DNA from: Miltoncostaea sp963823515
GTDB lineage: Bacteria > Actinomycetota > Thermoleophilia > Miltoncostaeales > Miltoncostaeaceae
Reading direction: 5' to 3'
NCBI GenBank assembly: GCA_963823515.1
Contig: CAWGMB010000019.1
Location: 186,001 to 250,000, forward strand
DNA length: 64,000 bases
The position numbers and the translations under genes are program-made. Each line of letters opens with the position of its first letter. Within the stretch, counting starts at the first letter, position 1. Shown one piece after another: positions 43,685-52,608 of this stretch. The notes below the pieces were generated by a model that was not told the origin of the DNA, did not search any database, and worked only from the letters and a program-made list of their open reading frames with translations.

Positions 43685-44398
43685 ATGGGGAGTGACGACG
43701 CACAGGCCGGGGCGCGGATCCTGGTGGTGGATGACGAGGACAGCATCACCCAGCTCCTGTGCACCGCCCTGCGCTACGAGGGCTTCGAGACGGCCTCGGC
43801 GGCCACCGGCCGCGAGGCGCTGACGGCCGCCGCCAGCTTCCGGCCGGACCTCGTCCTCCTCGACGTCATGCTCCCCGACCTCGACGGCTTCGAGGTGCAC
43901 CGCCGCCTCACCGGCACGACGGCCGAGCGCCTGCCGGTGGTCTTCCTGACCGCCCGCCGCGAGGCTGACGATCGCGTCCGCGGGCTGACGATCGGCGCCG
44001 ACGACTACGTCGTGAAGCCCTTCAGCCTGGAGGAGCTGATCGCCCGGGTGAGGGCGGTGCTGCGGCGCACGCGGGGGGTCGGCGAGCAGGAGCGCCGCCG
44101 GCTGGTCTTCGAGGACCTGGAGCTCGACGAGGACACGCGCGAGGTGCGCCGCGGGGGCCGCCTGATCGAGCTCACCCCCACCGAGTTCAGCCTGCTGCGC
44201 TACCTGCTGACGAACGCCGGGCGCGTACTCAGCAAGGCGCAGATCCTCGACCATGTCTGGAACTACGACTTCGGCGGCGACTCGAACGTGGTCGAGACCT
44301 ACATCAGCTACCTGCGCAAGAAGATCGACCCCGGCGGCGAGCCGCTCATCCACACCATGCGCGGCTTCGGGTACTCGCTGCGGCTGCGCCCCCGCTGA
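43685..44398 (+). CDS. OmpR-family response regulator of a two-component pair
   Basis: A 237-residue regulator from ATG 43685, with a GGGAGG site upstream. Receiver domain ~10-125 (VVDDEDS, LVLLDVMLP, VVKPFSLEELI) and winged-helix domain ~140-235 (IELTPTEFSLLRYLLTNAG; NVVETYISYLRKKID; MRGFGYSLR). It lies eight bases before a histidine kinase gene, its probable partner. The closest general type is the MprA/TcrA-like group of actinobacteria. Target genes are not evident. Confidence 0.95.
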   Translation: MGSDDAQAGARILVVDDEDSITQLLCTALRYEGFETASAATGREALTAAASFRPDLVLLDVMLPDLDGFEVHRRLTGTTAERLPVVFLTARREADDRVRGLTIGADDYVVKPFSLEELIARVRAVLRRTRGVGEQERRRLVFEDLELDEDTREVRRGGRLIELTPTEFSLLRYLLTNAGRVLSKAQILDHVWNYDFGGDSNVVETYISYLRKKIDPGGEPLIHTMRGFGYSLRLRPR

Positions 44399-44406
44399 TC
44401 CGGGCG

Positions 44407-45837
44407 ATGTCCCTCCGCGCCCGCCTGCTGATCGTCACGCTGGCCCTTGTGGCCGTGGCGCTGACGGCCGCCGGCTGGGCGACGCACGTCGCGCTGAGAT
44501 CCTTCCTGCTCGACCGGGTCGATCGCGAGCTGATCGACGCGCGCATCGCGCCCATCGCGGGGTTCGGGGATCGCCGGTCCCCGTCGAGCCTCCCTCCCGA
44601 TTCGCTGGTGCGCCTGCGCGCGAGCGACGGGACCATCCTCGACGGATTCGACCTCCGCTACGACGACGGGAGCGCCCTGCTGTCGCTGCCCGACCGGGTC
44701 GAGGCGGGCTTCTCGACGGTCGACCTCCCGGGGAACGCGGGGCAGTACCGGCTGCTGTCGGTGCCGCAGAGCTCGCCCCTCGCACGCCAGCTCCCCCCCG
44801 GGAGCCTTCCCCGCGGGGCTTCGCTGGTGATCGGCGTACCGCTCGACGAGGTCAACGCGACGCTCGGCCGGCTGATGAAGATCGAGATCGCGGTCGGCGC
44901 GGCCACCCTGGGAGGCCTCGCCCTGCTGGCCCTCTGGCTGGTGCGGGTGGGCCTGCGCCCGCTGGAGGAGATCGGCGCGACCGCCGACGCGATCGCCGGC
45001 GGCGACCTGTCGCAGAGGATCGCCGACGAGAGCCCGCACACCGAGATCGGGCGCCTCGGCCGCACTCTGAACGCGATGCTCACCCGCATCGAGGAGTCGT
45101 TCGCCGAGCGGCGCGAGACCGAGCGGCGCCTGCGCCAGTTCGTGGCCGACGCCTCCCATGAGCTCCAGACGCCGCTCACGTCCGTGCGCGGCTACGCCGA
45201 GCTCTTCCGCCGCGGCGCCGCGCAGCGCCCGGACGACCTCGCGACCACGATGCGCCGCATCGAGGCCGAGGCCACCCGGATGGGCGTGCTGGTGGACGAC
45301 CTGCTGCTGCTCGCGCGCCTCGACCAGGGGCGCCCGATGGCCTCCGAGCCGGTCAACCTGACCGCGCTGGTGGGCGACCTGGTCGCCGACGCGCGGGCCG
45401 TGGAGCCGGAGCGGCCGATCGACGAGGTCTCGGAGGGACCGGTCACGGTGCGCGGCGACGACGTCCGCCTGCGCCAGGTCGTCGGCAACCTCCTGAGCAA
45501 TGCGCGGGCGCACACGCCGGCCGGGGCGCCGGTCGTGGTCCGCACCTTGATCCGCGGTGGCGAGGCCGTCGTCGAGGTCTCCGACCGGGGCCCGGGGCTG
45601 GCGCCCGGGCACGCCGAACGGGTCTTCGAGCGGTTCTTCCGGGCCGACCCCTCGCGCGCGCGGGCGAGCGGGGGCAGCGGCCTCGGCCTGTCGATCGTCT
45701 CCTCGATCGCCGAGGCCCACGGAGGCCGCGCCGAGGTCGAGTCGGCCCCCGGCGAGGGCGCCACCTTCCGCGTCCTGCTGCCGCTGGACGGACCCGCCCT
45801 CACAGCCGATCCTCAGGGCGGGCCCACGCCCGCCTGA
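44407..45837 (+). CDS. Sensor histidine kinase (HAMP, HisKA, HATPase)
   Basis: A 476-residue membrane kinase. Two membrane helices (~8-30 and ~160-185) flank an extracellular sensor of ~130 residues. A HAMP domain (RVGLRPLEEIGATADAIAGG) is followed by the HisKA box with the phospho-acceptor His in DASHELQTPLTSVRGYAELF and a HATPase_c domain with N (VGNLLSNARAHTP), G1 (VSDRGPGLAPG), F (RFFRADPS) and G2 (GGSGLGLSIV) boxes. It would phosphorylate the regulator encoded upstream. Confidence 0.95.
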   Translation: MSLRARLLIVTLALVAVALTAAGWATHVALRSFLLDRVDRELIDARIAPIAGFGDRRSPSSLPPDSLVRLRASDGTILDGFDLRYDDGSALLSLPDRVEAGFSTVDLPGNAGQYRLLSVPQSSPLARQLPPGSLPRGASLVIGVPLDEVNATLGRLMKIEIAVGAATLGGLALLALWLVRVGLRPLEEIGATADAIAGGDLSQRIADESPHTEIGRLGRTLNAMLTRIEESFAERRETERRLRQFVADASHELQTPLTSVRGYAELFRRGAAQRPDDLATTMRRIEAEATRMGVLVDDLLLLARLDQGRPMASEPVNLTALVGDLVADARAVEPERPIDEVSEGPVTVRGDDVRLRQVVGNLLSNARAHTPAGAPVVVRTLIRGGEAVVEVSDRGPGLAPGHAERVFERFFRADPSRARASGGSGLGLSIVSSIAEAHGGRAEVESAPGEGATFRVLLPLDGPALTADPQGGPTPA

Positions 45838-45860
45838 GGTCGGGGGCCGAGGGTGGTGGC

Positions 45861-47138
45861 ATGTCCACTTCCGCCGCTCCCATCCCGTCCGTCTGGGACC
45901 ACGACACGACCGGCCCGCCGGCGACGACCGCCGGCGCCGCCCGGACGCCGATCCCGGTGCCCGACCCCGGCGGCCGCACGGCGGTGGACGTCGTGGTGCC
46001 GGTCCACAACGAGCAGGTCGACCTCGCGCCGAACATCCGGCGCCTGCACGCCTACCTGGAGACGAGCTTCCCACTGTCGGCCCGCATCACGATCGCCGAC
46101 AACGCGAGCACCGACGACACCGCGGCGATCGCGAGGCGCCTGGCCGACGAGCTGCCGGGCGTCCACGTCGTGCACCTGGAGGCCAAGGGGCGCGGGCGCG
46201 CCCTGCGCGCGGCGTGGGAGGACAGCGACGCCTGGGTGCTGGCCTACATGGACGTCAACCTCTCCACCGACCTCGCGGGGCTACTGCCCCTGGTCGCGCC
46301 GCTGATCAGCGGCCACAGCGACCTCGCCATCGGCACCCGCCGCGCTCACGGCTCGCAGGTGGTGCGCGGCCCCAGGCGCGAGATCATCTCCCGCGCCTAC
46401 ATCCTCCTCCTGCGGACCCTCCTCGGCGCACGGTTCAGCGACGCGCAGTGCGGCTTCAAGGCGATCCGCGCGGACGCGGCGCGGCGGGTGCTGCCGCTGA
46501 TGGAGGACGAGGCCTGGTTCTTCGACACCGAGATGCTGGTGATCGCCGAGCGGGCGGGCATGCGCATCCACGAGGTGCCGGTGGACTGGGTCGACGACCC
46601 CGACAGCCGGGTTGACATCGTCCGGACGGCCATCGACGACCTGCGCGGCATCGCGCGTCTGCGCCGGGGCCTGGCGGGCGGGCTCGGCGCCCGGGTGGAG
46701 GCGCTGCGCGACCGCGCCGTGCAGGCCCCCGTGGGCCTCTGGCGCCAGGTCACCCGCTTCGCGGCGATCGGCGTGGCGAGCACCCTGGCCTACATCGCGC
46801 TCTACCTGCTGCTGCGCGGCGGAGCGGGCGCGCAGGCCGCGAACGCCACCGCGCTCGTCGTGACCGCCGTCGCCAACACGGCCGCCAACCGCCGGGTCAC
46901 CTTCGGGGTGCGTGGCCGCTCCCGGTGGGCGCGTCACCAGGTGCAGGGGCTCGGCGTCTTCGCGATCGGGCTCGGCCTCACAAGCGGCTCGCTGGTCGTG
47001 CTCCACACCGCGACCGCGGCGCCCGCGCGCTCCCTGGAGGTGGCCGTGCTGGTCCTGGCGAACGCCGGAGCGACCCTCGCGCGCTTCGTGCTGCTGCGCG
47101 GCTGGGTCTTCCGCGCGCAACGCCCCGGCGCGGCGTGA
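45861..47138 (+). CDS. GT2 glycosyltransferase fused to GtrA-like domain
   Basis: A 425-residue fusion. The cytoplasmic GT2 domain (~35-290) begins VDVVVPVHNEQVDL and has TIADNASTDDT, AYMDVNLSTD (nucleotide-sugar/metal motif) and the DPMS/DPG-synthase-type CGFKAIRADAAR and WFFDTEMLV segments. Residues ~300-415 are a GtrA domain with four helices (FAAIGVASTLAYIALYLLL; NATALVVTAVANTAANRRVTF). The enzyme probably makes a polyprenyl-phosphate sugar that the GtrA part helps flip or hold in the membrane. It is 23 bases after the histidine kinase. Confidence 0.92.
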   Translation: MSTSAAPIPSVWDHDTTGPPATTAGAARTPIPVPDPGGRTAVDVVVPVHNEQVDLAPNIRRLHAYLETSFPLSARITIADNASTDDTAAIARRLADELPGVHVVHLEAKGRGRALRAAWEDSDAWVLAYMDVNLSTDLAGLLPLVAPLISGHSDLAIGTRRAHGSQVVRGPRREIISRAYILLLRTLLGARFSDAQCGFKAIRADAARRVLPLMEDEAWFFDTEMLVIAERAGMRIHEVPVDWVDDPDSRVDIVRTAIDDLRGIARLRRGLAGGLGARVEALRDRAVQAPVGLWRQVTRFAAIGVASTLAYIALYLLLRGGAGAQAANATALVVTAVANTAANRRVTFGVRGRSRWARHQVQGLGVFAIGLGLTSGSLVVLHTATAAPARSLEVAVLVLANAGATLARFVLLRGWVFRAQRPGAA

Positions 47139-47214
47139 GGCGCGCCACGCCATCGCGGAATGCCGCCCGACTTCGCTAGAGTCCCGAGTCGGTCGATACC
47201 GGAAAGACCATCTC

Positions 47215-47287
<73 letters not shown>

Positions 47288-47315
47288 CTCGGACGGTCCC
47301 CGTGGGTCGTTCCGC

Positions 47316-47389
47316 GGCGGAGTAGCTCAGCTGGTTAGAGCAGCGGAATCATAATCCGCGTGTCGGGGGTTCGAGTCCCTCCTCCGCTA
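47316..47389 (+). tRNA. tRNA-Met (anticodon CAU)
   Basis: 74 bases. Acceptor stem GGCGGAG/CTCCGCT (one G-T pair) with discriminator A, D-arm TAGCTCAGCTGGTTAGAGCA, anticodon stem GCGGA/TCCGC with loop ATCATAA, and T-loop TTCGAGT. It looks like an elongator Met rather than an initiator tRNA; tRNA-Ile2 (modified CAU) cannot be ruled out. Confidence 0.93.
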
Positions 47390-47584
47390 CTTCTGAACCG
47401 GGCTTGATGGAGGGGATTCGACCCTCCCGCGCGCGACGCCGCAGAGGCGTCTCGAGCGCCTGAAGGCGTACGGGGCCGGGCGCGGGACGCCGCCGTCGGC
47501 CGGGAATCGCCGCTCCGCCTCCCGCGGCGTCAGGTACTGAGGCCGGTGGGGGCACGCGCAGGGCGCCAGGGACCGGACGCCGGA

Positions 47585-47806
47585 TCAGTCGCGTCGAAGC
47601 TTGTACCAGAGGGTTCCGCTGTCGTCGACCATGCGCTGGATGCGCTTGTCCTTGGCGAGCTGCTGGAGAGCGCGCTCGATCGACTGGATCGGGGCACGGA
47701 TACCGAAGAAGCGCTCGAGGTCGTGGCCGAGGTGCACGGACGCCGACCAGCCCGAGCGACCGGGTCGCAGCCGATCGGCCATGGCGGCCACCAGGCTGTC
47801 GAGCAA
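47585..47806 (-). CDS. Hypothetical protein (possible winged-helix), start uncertain
   Basis: 73 residues from ATG 47806: helical N-terminus (DSLVAAMADRLRPG), then HLGHDLERFFGIRAP, SIERALQQLAKDKRIQRM and VDDSGTLWYKL, which resembles a winged-helix with its wing. The same frame stays open upstream and reads as believable protein (ILPRESKSTETAYTLHQPG) to about 47870, so the real start may be a CTG at 47863 or another non-ATG codon. Family not recognised. Confidence 0.5.
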   Translation of the reverse strand: MLDSLVAAMADRLRPGRSGWSASVHLGHDLERFFGIRAPIQSIERALQQLAKDKRIQRMVDDSGTLWYKLRRD

Positions 47807-47870
47807 CCGGCCCGGCTGGTGCAGGGTGTAGGCCGTCTCGGTGCTCTTCGACTCTCTGGGCAGGATCGCT

Positions 47871-48271
47871 CTCCGGCAATGACCCGCGACTGGGTGTCTG
47901 CAATCTGTATTCGGTCCTGTCCTGGGAGACCTTGACCCCCGGATCCGCGGGGGCCGGCCGGGAGGAGCGGTGCGCCGGGCGGCGAAGCCGTCTTCGTGGC
48001 CGCCGTACGGATCTCATCGGGCCCCCTGCGGGGCGTGGAGCTCGAGACGGGCGTGCGCCGCGGGCCGGGGCGCCTGCGGATGCTCCTGAGGGCGATCCGG
48101 CCGGCGCCGGCGGGTACGCGCACGCGGGCGCCTCGGGATGGGCGGGCGCCGCGCGCGCACCCCGGGTCCGAAAGCGCTCCCCCGGCTCCCTGAGCCGAGC
48201 CGCACGGCCGTCGATGGCGGCGGGGCGTCACCGATCGCGACCGTCCGGCGCGGAATCCCAGCGGGACGGGG
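47871..48271. other. Gene-free eroded stretch
   Basis: About 400 bases with Arg/Pro-rich frames only. No RNA gene or repeat seen. It lies between the short hypothetical gene and an ECF-sigma fragment and appears to be decayed coding DNA. Confidence 0.4.
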
Positions 48272-48375
48272 TCAGCCGATGCGGTCGTAGATGACCTCGA
48301 ACGCGTCGGCGTCGCCGCGCTCGGCCAACGTGAGCAGATCCTCGTCGGCGAGGCGGGTCGGTTCGTGGGGGGTTC
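48272..48375 (-). pseudogene. ECF sigma factor N-terminal fragment
   Basis: The minus strand reads RLADEDLLTLAERGDADAF followed by EVIYDRIG and a stop at 48272-48274. This is the start of sigma region 2 in ECF sigma factors (DxxLLxxAxxGDxxAFxxLYDR). Regions 2.3-4 are absent, so only the first ~35 residues remain and the product cannot be functional. Confidence 0.5.
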
Positions 48376-48442
48376 TCTGCGGCCATTCCACCGATGCGAC
48401 GCCCGGGTGGGACGCCGGATCACCCGCCCGGCGGGGATCCGC

Positions 48443-49099
48443 TCACATGCGCCAGACGCGCGCCGCCACGGCGGCCGCGACATCCTGCTCGCTGACCGGT
48501 CGCCGGTAGCGCCGAGCGCCTCCGATCGGCGCCACGCCCAGGTGGCGATCGATCATCGAGGAGGGCATGCCCTCCTCGGCCAGCTCGGCGGCGTTGGCGT
48601 AGCGCAGCGCCAAGGGGTGCACGCGCTTGCGGATCTCGGCGCGCCTGGCGAGTCGGGGCAGGAGCTCTCGCACGTAGGCCGCCTTCAGCGACTCGCCGGC
48701 GAGGGTGCAGAAGAGCGGCCGGTCCGGTCCGATGCCGCGCTCGGCGCGGCGCGCGAGCCAGACCCGGATCATCTGCCGGGTGGCCTCATCGAGGCCGGTG
48801 AGGCGCGACTGCCCGCCCTTGCGGGGCGGGACGAGGACCGTCCCGGCCTCGAGGTCGACGTCGCCCGGGTGCAGCGCGAGCGCCTCGCCCGGCCGCAGGC
48901 CGGAGCGGTACATCACCGCCACCAGGGCGCGATTGCGCAGCCCGGTGGGCGCGCGGCCCGACGACGCGCCGACCAGCGCCGCCGCCTCCCCGGGGGTGAG
49001 CAGCTCGTCGCTCAACGGCGGCTCATCGATCCCGGCGACCGGGGAGGGGAGCGGGGGCCTCGCCATGTCGTGCTGGTCCATCCACTTTCTCCTCCCCAT
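48443..49099 (-). CDS. Integrase-like tyrosine recombinase, catalytic domain only
   Basis: A 218-residue protein that begins shortly before the catalytic domain (LTPGEAAALVGASSGR; LRNRALVAVMYRSGLRPGEAL, with the first Arg). It lacks the N-terminal core-binding domain. The usual HxLRH is HPLALRYANA, the LGH motif is HLGV, and the final Tyr is in ARRYRRPV. His, Arg and Tyr positions are therefore kept but altered. It may be a reduced integrase, a decaying one or a DNA-binding relative. It lies next to gene fragments, which suggests a past mobile element. Confidence 0.75.
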   Translation of the reverse strand: MGRRKWMDQHDMARPPLPSPVAGIDEPPLSDELLTPGEAAALVGASSGRAPTGLRNRALVAVMYRSGLRPGEALALHPGDVDLEAGTVLVPPRKGGQSRLTGLDEATRQMIRVWLARRAERGIGPDRPLFCTLAGESLKAAYVRELLPRLARRAEIRKRVHPLALRYANAAELAEEGMPSSMIDRHLGVAPIGGARRYRRPVSEQDVAAAVAARVWRM

Positions 49100-49239
49100 C
49101 CCGGTGATGTGGGATAGCGATTTAGGCAGCTTTTAGTAGGTTGCAACTTGTAATCGAGTGACGCCTATGTTGTCAACCGCTCGTATTGGCGTCTCGACCA
49201 ATGGGGAGGTCGACCGGCGGCGGGCGCAGGGATAGCCTG

Positions 49240-49420
49240 CGGGGGTCTCGGGTGGGTGGTCGTCCGCGAGGGCGTTCGAGGGAAGCCGGTGCGAGTCCGG
49301 CGCGGTCCCGCCACTGTCACCGGGAGCGGCGTCACTGGGCGGGAAGCCGGTCACTGGGGGAGACCCTGGGAAGACGTGACGTCGCTGCGAACGGAAGCCA
49401 GGAAACCTGCCTCCGCCCGA
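49240..49420 (+). ncRNA. Cobalamin (adenosylcobalamin-type) riboswitch
   Basis: The conserved core is clear: GGAAGCCGGTGCGAG followed by TCCGGCGCGGTCCCGCC and ACTGT at 49281-49317, and the 3' element GAAGCCAGGAAACCTGCC at 49395-49412. The intervening arms are GC-rich hairpins. It lies ~35 bases before the DUF4430 lipoprotein gene, so it controls the ECF operon that follows. Cobalamin binding would be expected to turn expression off. The GAGGAA ribosome-binding site is at 49438-49443; I did not resolve whether it is occluded. Confidence 0.92.
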
Positions 49421-49451
49421 GCACCGACAACGCTTTCGAGGAACTGAGCAG

Positions 49452-50366
49452 TTGGTGCGTCGACGTCCCAGACCATCGCCCGTGCTCGCGGCCCTCGCCG
49501 TGGCGCTGGCGCTCGTCCTCGCGGCGACCGGCTGCGAGCGGCGCTCCCAGGACGCCCCGGCGTCCTCCGCGCCCGGCGCGGCGCTCGTCGCCAGCGCCGG
49601 CTACGGCGCGCGGGAGCTCCTCGACACCCGCGTCGCGCCGGGCCAGTCGGTGATGCGCGCCCTCCGCGGCGCCACGACCGTGCGCACGGCCTTCGGCGGC
49701 GGCTTCGTCCAGGAGATGCTCGGATACGCGAGCGACCCGGACGGGCCGCGCGACTGGTTCTTCTTCGTCAACGGGATCGGCTCGTCGGTGGGCGCCAAGG
49801 ACGTGCGTCTGCGCGACGGCGACGCGGTGTGGTGGGACCACCGCGACTGGGGAGCGCTCGTCCAGACGCCGGTCGTCGTCGGTCAGTGGCCCGCCCCGCT
49901 GGCGCACCCGGGCGGGGACGGCCCGCGCGTCGTCGCCGACCCGCCGCTCCGCCAGGCCCTCGCCGCGGCGGGCGCCCGGATCGTCGCAGGGGATTCGCCC
50001 TGGCGCGCGCGGGTGGGTGCGAGCGCCGATCTGGCGCGCCGCGACCCCGCGTGGCGCCGCGCGCTCGCCGACCCCGACGCCGCCGGCCTGACCGTGGCCG
50101 TCGAGGACGGGGTGATCACCGCGCTCGGCCCGGATGGCGCGGCCCGCGCGCCCGTACCCGGCGCGCGGGCCCTCGTCGCCGCGGTCCCCACCGGATCGCA
50201 ACCCGAGGACGGCGTGCTGGTCGCGGTCGTCGGCCTCGACGCAACCGCCGCGCAGGCCGCGGCGCGCACCGTGGCCACCTCGCCGCAGGTGCTGAGCCTG
50301 CGCTACGCCGTCGCCTTCGACGCCGCCGGGGCGCCGCTCGTCGCCGGCGGGAGGACGACCCCGTGA
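49452..50366 (+). CDS. DUF4430 (transcobalamin C-terminal-like) lipoprotein
   Basis: A 304-residue lipoprotein from TTG 49452 (the next codon, GTG 49455, is the alternative; GAGGAA spacing favours TTG). The signal ends in LAATGC, with Cys28 as lipidation site. A DUF4430 domain covers ~55-135 (GQSVMRALRGATTVRTAFGG; DWFFFVNGIGSSVGAKD; GDAVWWDHRDW), the fold of the C-terminal domain of transcobalamin and intrinsic factor. The rest (~140-300) has strand-helix repeats without a known motif. As the first gene after a cobalamin riboswitch, it probably captures corrinoids outside the cell for the ECF transporter. Confidence 0.85.
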   Translation: MVRRRPRPSPVLAALAVALALVLAATGCERRSQDAPASSAPGAALVASAGYGARELLDTRVAPGQSVMRALRGATTVRTAFGGGFVQEMLGYASDPDGPRDWFFFVNGIGSSVGAKDVRLRDGDAVWWDHRDWGALVQTPVVVGQWPAPLAHPGGDGPRVVADPPLRQALAAAGARIVAGDSPWRARVGASADLARRDPAWRRALADPDAAGLTVAVEDGVITALGPDGAARAPVPGARALVAAVPTGSQPEDGVLVAVVGLDATAAQAAARTVATSPQVLSLRYAVAFDAAGAPLVAGGRTTP

Positions 50367-51208
50367 GGAGGGCGCCCGGCCCGCTGACCGTCCTCGGCCT
50401 GGCGGCGATCGCGATCGCCTTCAGCACCGACCACCCGTTGGTGCTCGGGGCGGCGGCCCTGGGGGCGCTCGCCCTCTTCGCCGCCGCCCCCGGGCGCCCG
50501 AGCCGTCTGTTCCTGCTGGGCGGCGCGATCAGCGGCCTGAGCCTCGCGGTGCTCAACCCCTTCGTCTCCGCGGAAGGCGACCTGATCCTCTGGCGCGGCC
50601 CGGAGGTGGCGCTGATCGACCTGGAGGTGACCCTCGAGGAGGTGGTGGCCGGGGTCGCGATCGGCGTGCGGCTGTTCGCGGTGGCGGTGGTGGTGGGGGC
50701 CGTGCTCGCCCACATCGACGCCGACCGGCTGCAGGCCCAGGTCGCGCGGGTCGCCCCGCGCTCGGCGCTCACCTGCGCCCTGGCAGCGCGCCTGATGCCG
50801 ACGCTCGAGCGCGACGCGCGCGCCATCGCGGAGACGGCGCGCCTGCGGGGGGTCGCACTGACCGAGGGGCGATGGCCGGGGCGCCTGCGCCGCGCGGCGC
50901 CGCTCGCGCTGCCCCTGCTCGGATCGAGTCTCGAGCGCGGGCTCGACGTCGCGGAGGCCATGACCGCCCGCGGCTACGGGTCGGGGCCGCGCACCCGCAT
51001 CGCCGAGGCGCCGCACACGGCGCCCGAGAGGCTGACGCTGGCGATCGGAGTCGCCCTCGCGCTCGTCGCCGCCGCGACGATCGCGCTCGGTCTGGCGGGC
51101 TACTCCTACTACCCGACCCTCGACCCGGTCACGGGCGGCGGGGCGATCGGCGTCGCCGCCGCGACGCTCGCCTGCCTCGGGGGGGCGGCTCTGGTGCTGC
51201 GCCGATGA
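50363..51208 (+). CDS. ECF transporter transmembrane component EcfT (CbiQ-like)
   Basis: A 281-residue membrane protein from GTG 50363 with five or six helices. The two coupling-helix Arg motifs that contact the ATPases are visible as TARLRGV (~175) and TARGYGSG (~205). It links the S component to the ATP-hydrolysing subunits. It overlaps the lipoprotein gene and the ATPase gene by four bases each, so the operon is translationally coupled and controlled by the cobalamin riboswitch. Confidence 0.9.
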   Translation: MRRAPGPLTVLGLAAIAIAFSTDHPLVLGAAALGALALFAAAPGRPSRLFLLGGAISGLSLAVLNPFVSAEGDLILWRGPEVALIDLEVTLEEVVAGVAIGVRLFAVAVVVGAVLAHIDADRLQAQVARVAPRSALTCALAARLMPTLERDARAIAETARLRGVALTEGRWPGRLRRAAPLALPLLGSSLERGLDVAEAMTARGYGSGPRTRIAEAPHTAPERLTLAIGVALALVAAATIALGLAGYSYYPTLDPVTGGGAIGVAAATLACLGGAALVLRR

Positions 51209-52608
51209 GCCTCGCCACCGTGCGCGGGCTCCGGTTCACCTACGGGGGAGCGCCGGCGCCCGCCCTCGACGGCATCGACCTCGACGTGGCCGACCGGGAG
51301 ATCCTCCTGCTGGAGGGCCCCTCGGGCGAGGGCAAGTCGACGCTGCTGCGCGCCCTCTGCGGCCTGGTGCCCCACTTCCACGGCGGCCGGTTCTCCGGCG
51401 CGGTCACGATCGCCGGCCACGACACCGTGCGCAGCGATCCGGCGCGCATCTGCCGCATGGCCGGGATGGTCTTCCAGGATCCGGAGGGGCAGGCCGTCCT
51501 CGGCTCGGTCGATCGCGACGTGGCGTTCGGGCTCGAGAGCGCCGGGCTCGAGGCCGCCGCCATCCCGGCGCGGGTCGAGGTGGCGCTCGCGATGGCCGGG
51601 GCCCAGCATCTGCGCGGCCGCGCCATCGCCTCGCTGTCGGGAGGCGAGCGCCAGCGGGTCGCGCTCGCCTCGGTGCTCGCCCCGAGGCCACGGCTGGTGC
51701 TGCTGGACGAACCGACGTCCCAGCTCGACGACGAGGCCGCGGCCGCGCTGATGGCGACGCTCCGGCGCCTGACGCGCGAGAGCGGGACGACCGTCGTGAT
51801 GAGCGAGCACCGCGCCGACCGCACACGCGCGGTGGCCGACCGCGTTCTGGCGGTGCGCGCCGGCCGGCTGGCCGGCCCCGACGAGGTGCCGGAGCCCGGG
51901 ATCGCGCACCGGCCCGCTTCCAATCCGGGGCCGATCCGCGCGCGGCTCGAGGGCGTGGACGCCGGCCACCCGGGCCGCCCGGTCGTGCGCGGCGCGTGGC
52001 TCGACCTGCGCGGCGGCGAGGTCACGACGGTCCGCGGACCGAACGGCTGCGGCAAGACCACGCTGCTGCGCGTGCTCGCGGGCCTGCACCGGCCCGAGGC
52101 GGGGCGGGTGGTGCTGGAGGGCCGGGACGTCACGGGGTGGGCCGCCGAGCGCCGCTTCCCCGCCCTGGGGTTCGTGGGCCAGGACCCCGGGCGCCACCTG
52201 CTGACCGAGCGCGTGGACGCCGAGGTGGCCCTCGCCCTGCGAGGGCTCCGCCTGACGGGCGCGGAGCGACGGGCGCGGGTGGCCGGAGCCCTCGAGGAGC
52301 TGGACCTGTCCGCGCTGGCGCACCGGCACCCGCTCGACCTCTCGGTCGGCCAGCGCGAACGCGTGGCGCTGGCCGCGATCCTGGTCGCGCGCCCCGGGGT
52401 GATCGCCCTCGACGAGCCCACCCGGGGGATGGACCCGGAACGCAAGGCGGCCCTGGCGGGCGTTCTGCGGGCGCGCGCGGCCGACGGGGCGGCGATCGTC
52501 GTGGCGACGCACGACGCCGCCTTCGCGCGCCAGGCCGGCGATCGCGCGCTCACGATGGCCGGCGGCGCCCTCCTGGCCTCCCCGCCGGCCCCGGTGGCGG
52601 TCGCGTGA
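51205..52608 (+). CDS. ECF transporter fused double ATPase (EcfA-EcfA')
   Basis: A 467-residue protein with two ABC ATPase units. Unit 1: Walker A GPSGEGKST (38-46), signature LSGGERQR, Walker B VLLDEPTSQ, switch His in MSEHRAD. Unit 2: Walker A GPNGCGKTT (~278), signature LSVGQRER (G to V, common in EcfA units), Walker B IALDEPTRG, switch His in ATHDAAF. Both sites look competent. It powers the ECF importer and overlaps its neighbours by four bases. Confidence 0.94.
   Translation: MSLATVRGLRFTYGGAPAPALDGIDLDVADREILLLEGPSGEGKSTLLRALCGLVPHFHGGRFSGAVTIAGHDTVRSDPARICRMAGMVFQDPEGQAVLGSVDRDVAFGLESAGLEAAAIPARVEVALAMAGAQHLRGRAIASLSGGERQRVALASVLAPRPRLVLLDEPTSQLDDEAAAALMATLRRLTRESGTTVVMSEHRADRTRAVADRVLAVRAGRLAGPDEVPEPGIAHRPASNPGPIRARLEGVDAGHPGRPVVRGAWLDLRGGEVTTVRGPNGCGKTTLLRVLAGLHRPEAGRVVLEGRDVTGWAAERRFPALGFVGQDPGRHLLTERVDAEVALALRGLRLTGAERRARVAGALEELDLSALAHRHPLDLSVGQRERVALAAILVARPGVIALDEPTRGMDPERKAALAGVLRARAADGAAIVVATHDAAFARQAGDRALTMAGGALLASPPAPVAVA

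Noticed and set aside
48443..49099. Active phage integrase
   Set aside because: The core-binding domain is missing and two catalytic motifs are altered, and no phage genes lie nearby; listed as integrase-like instead.
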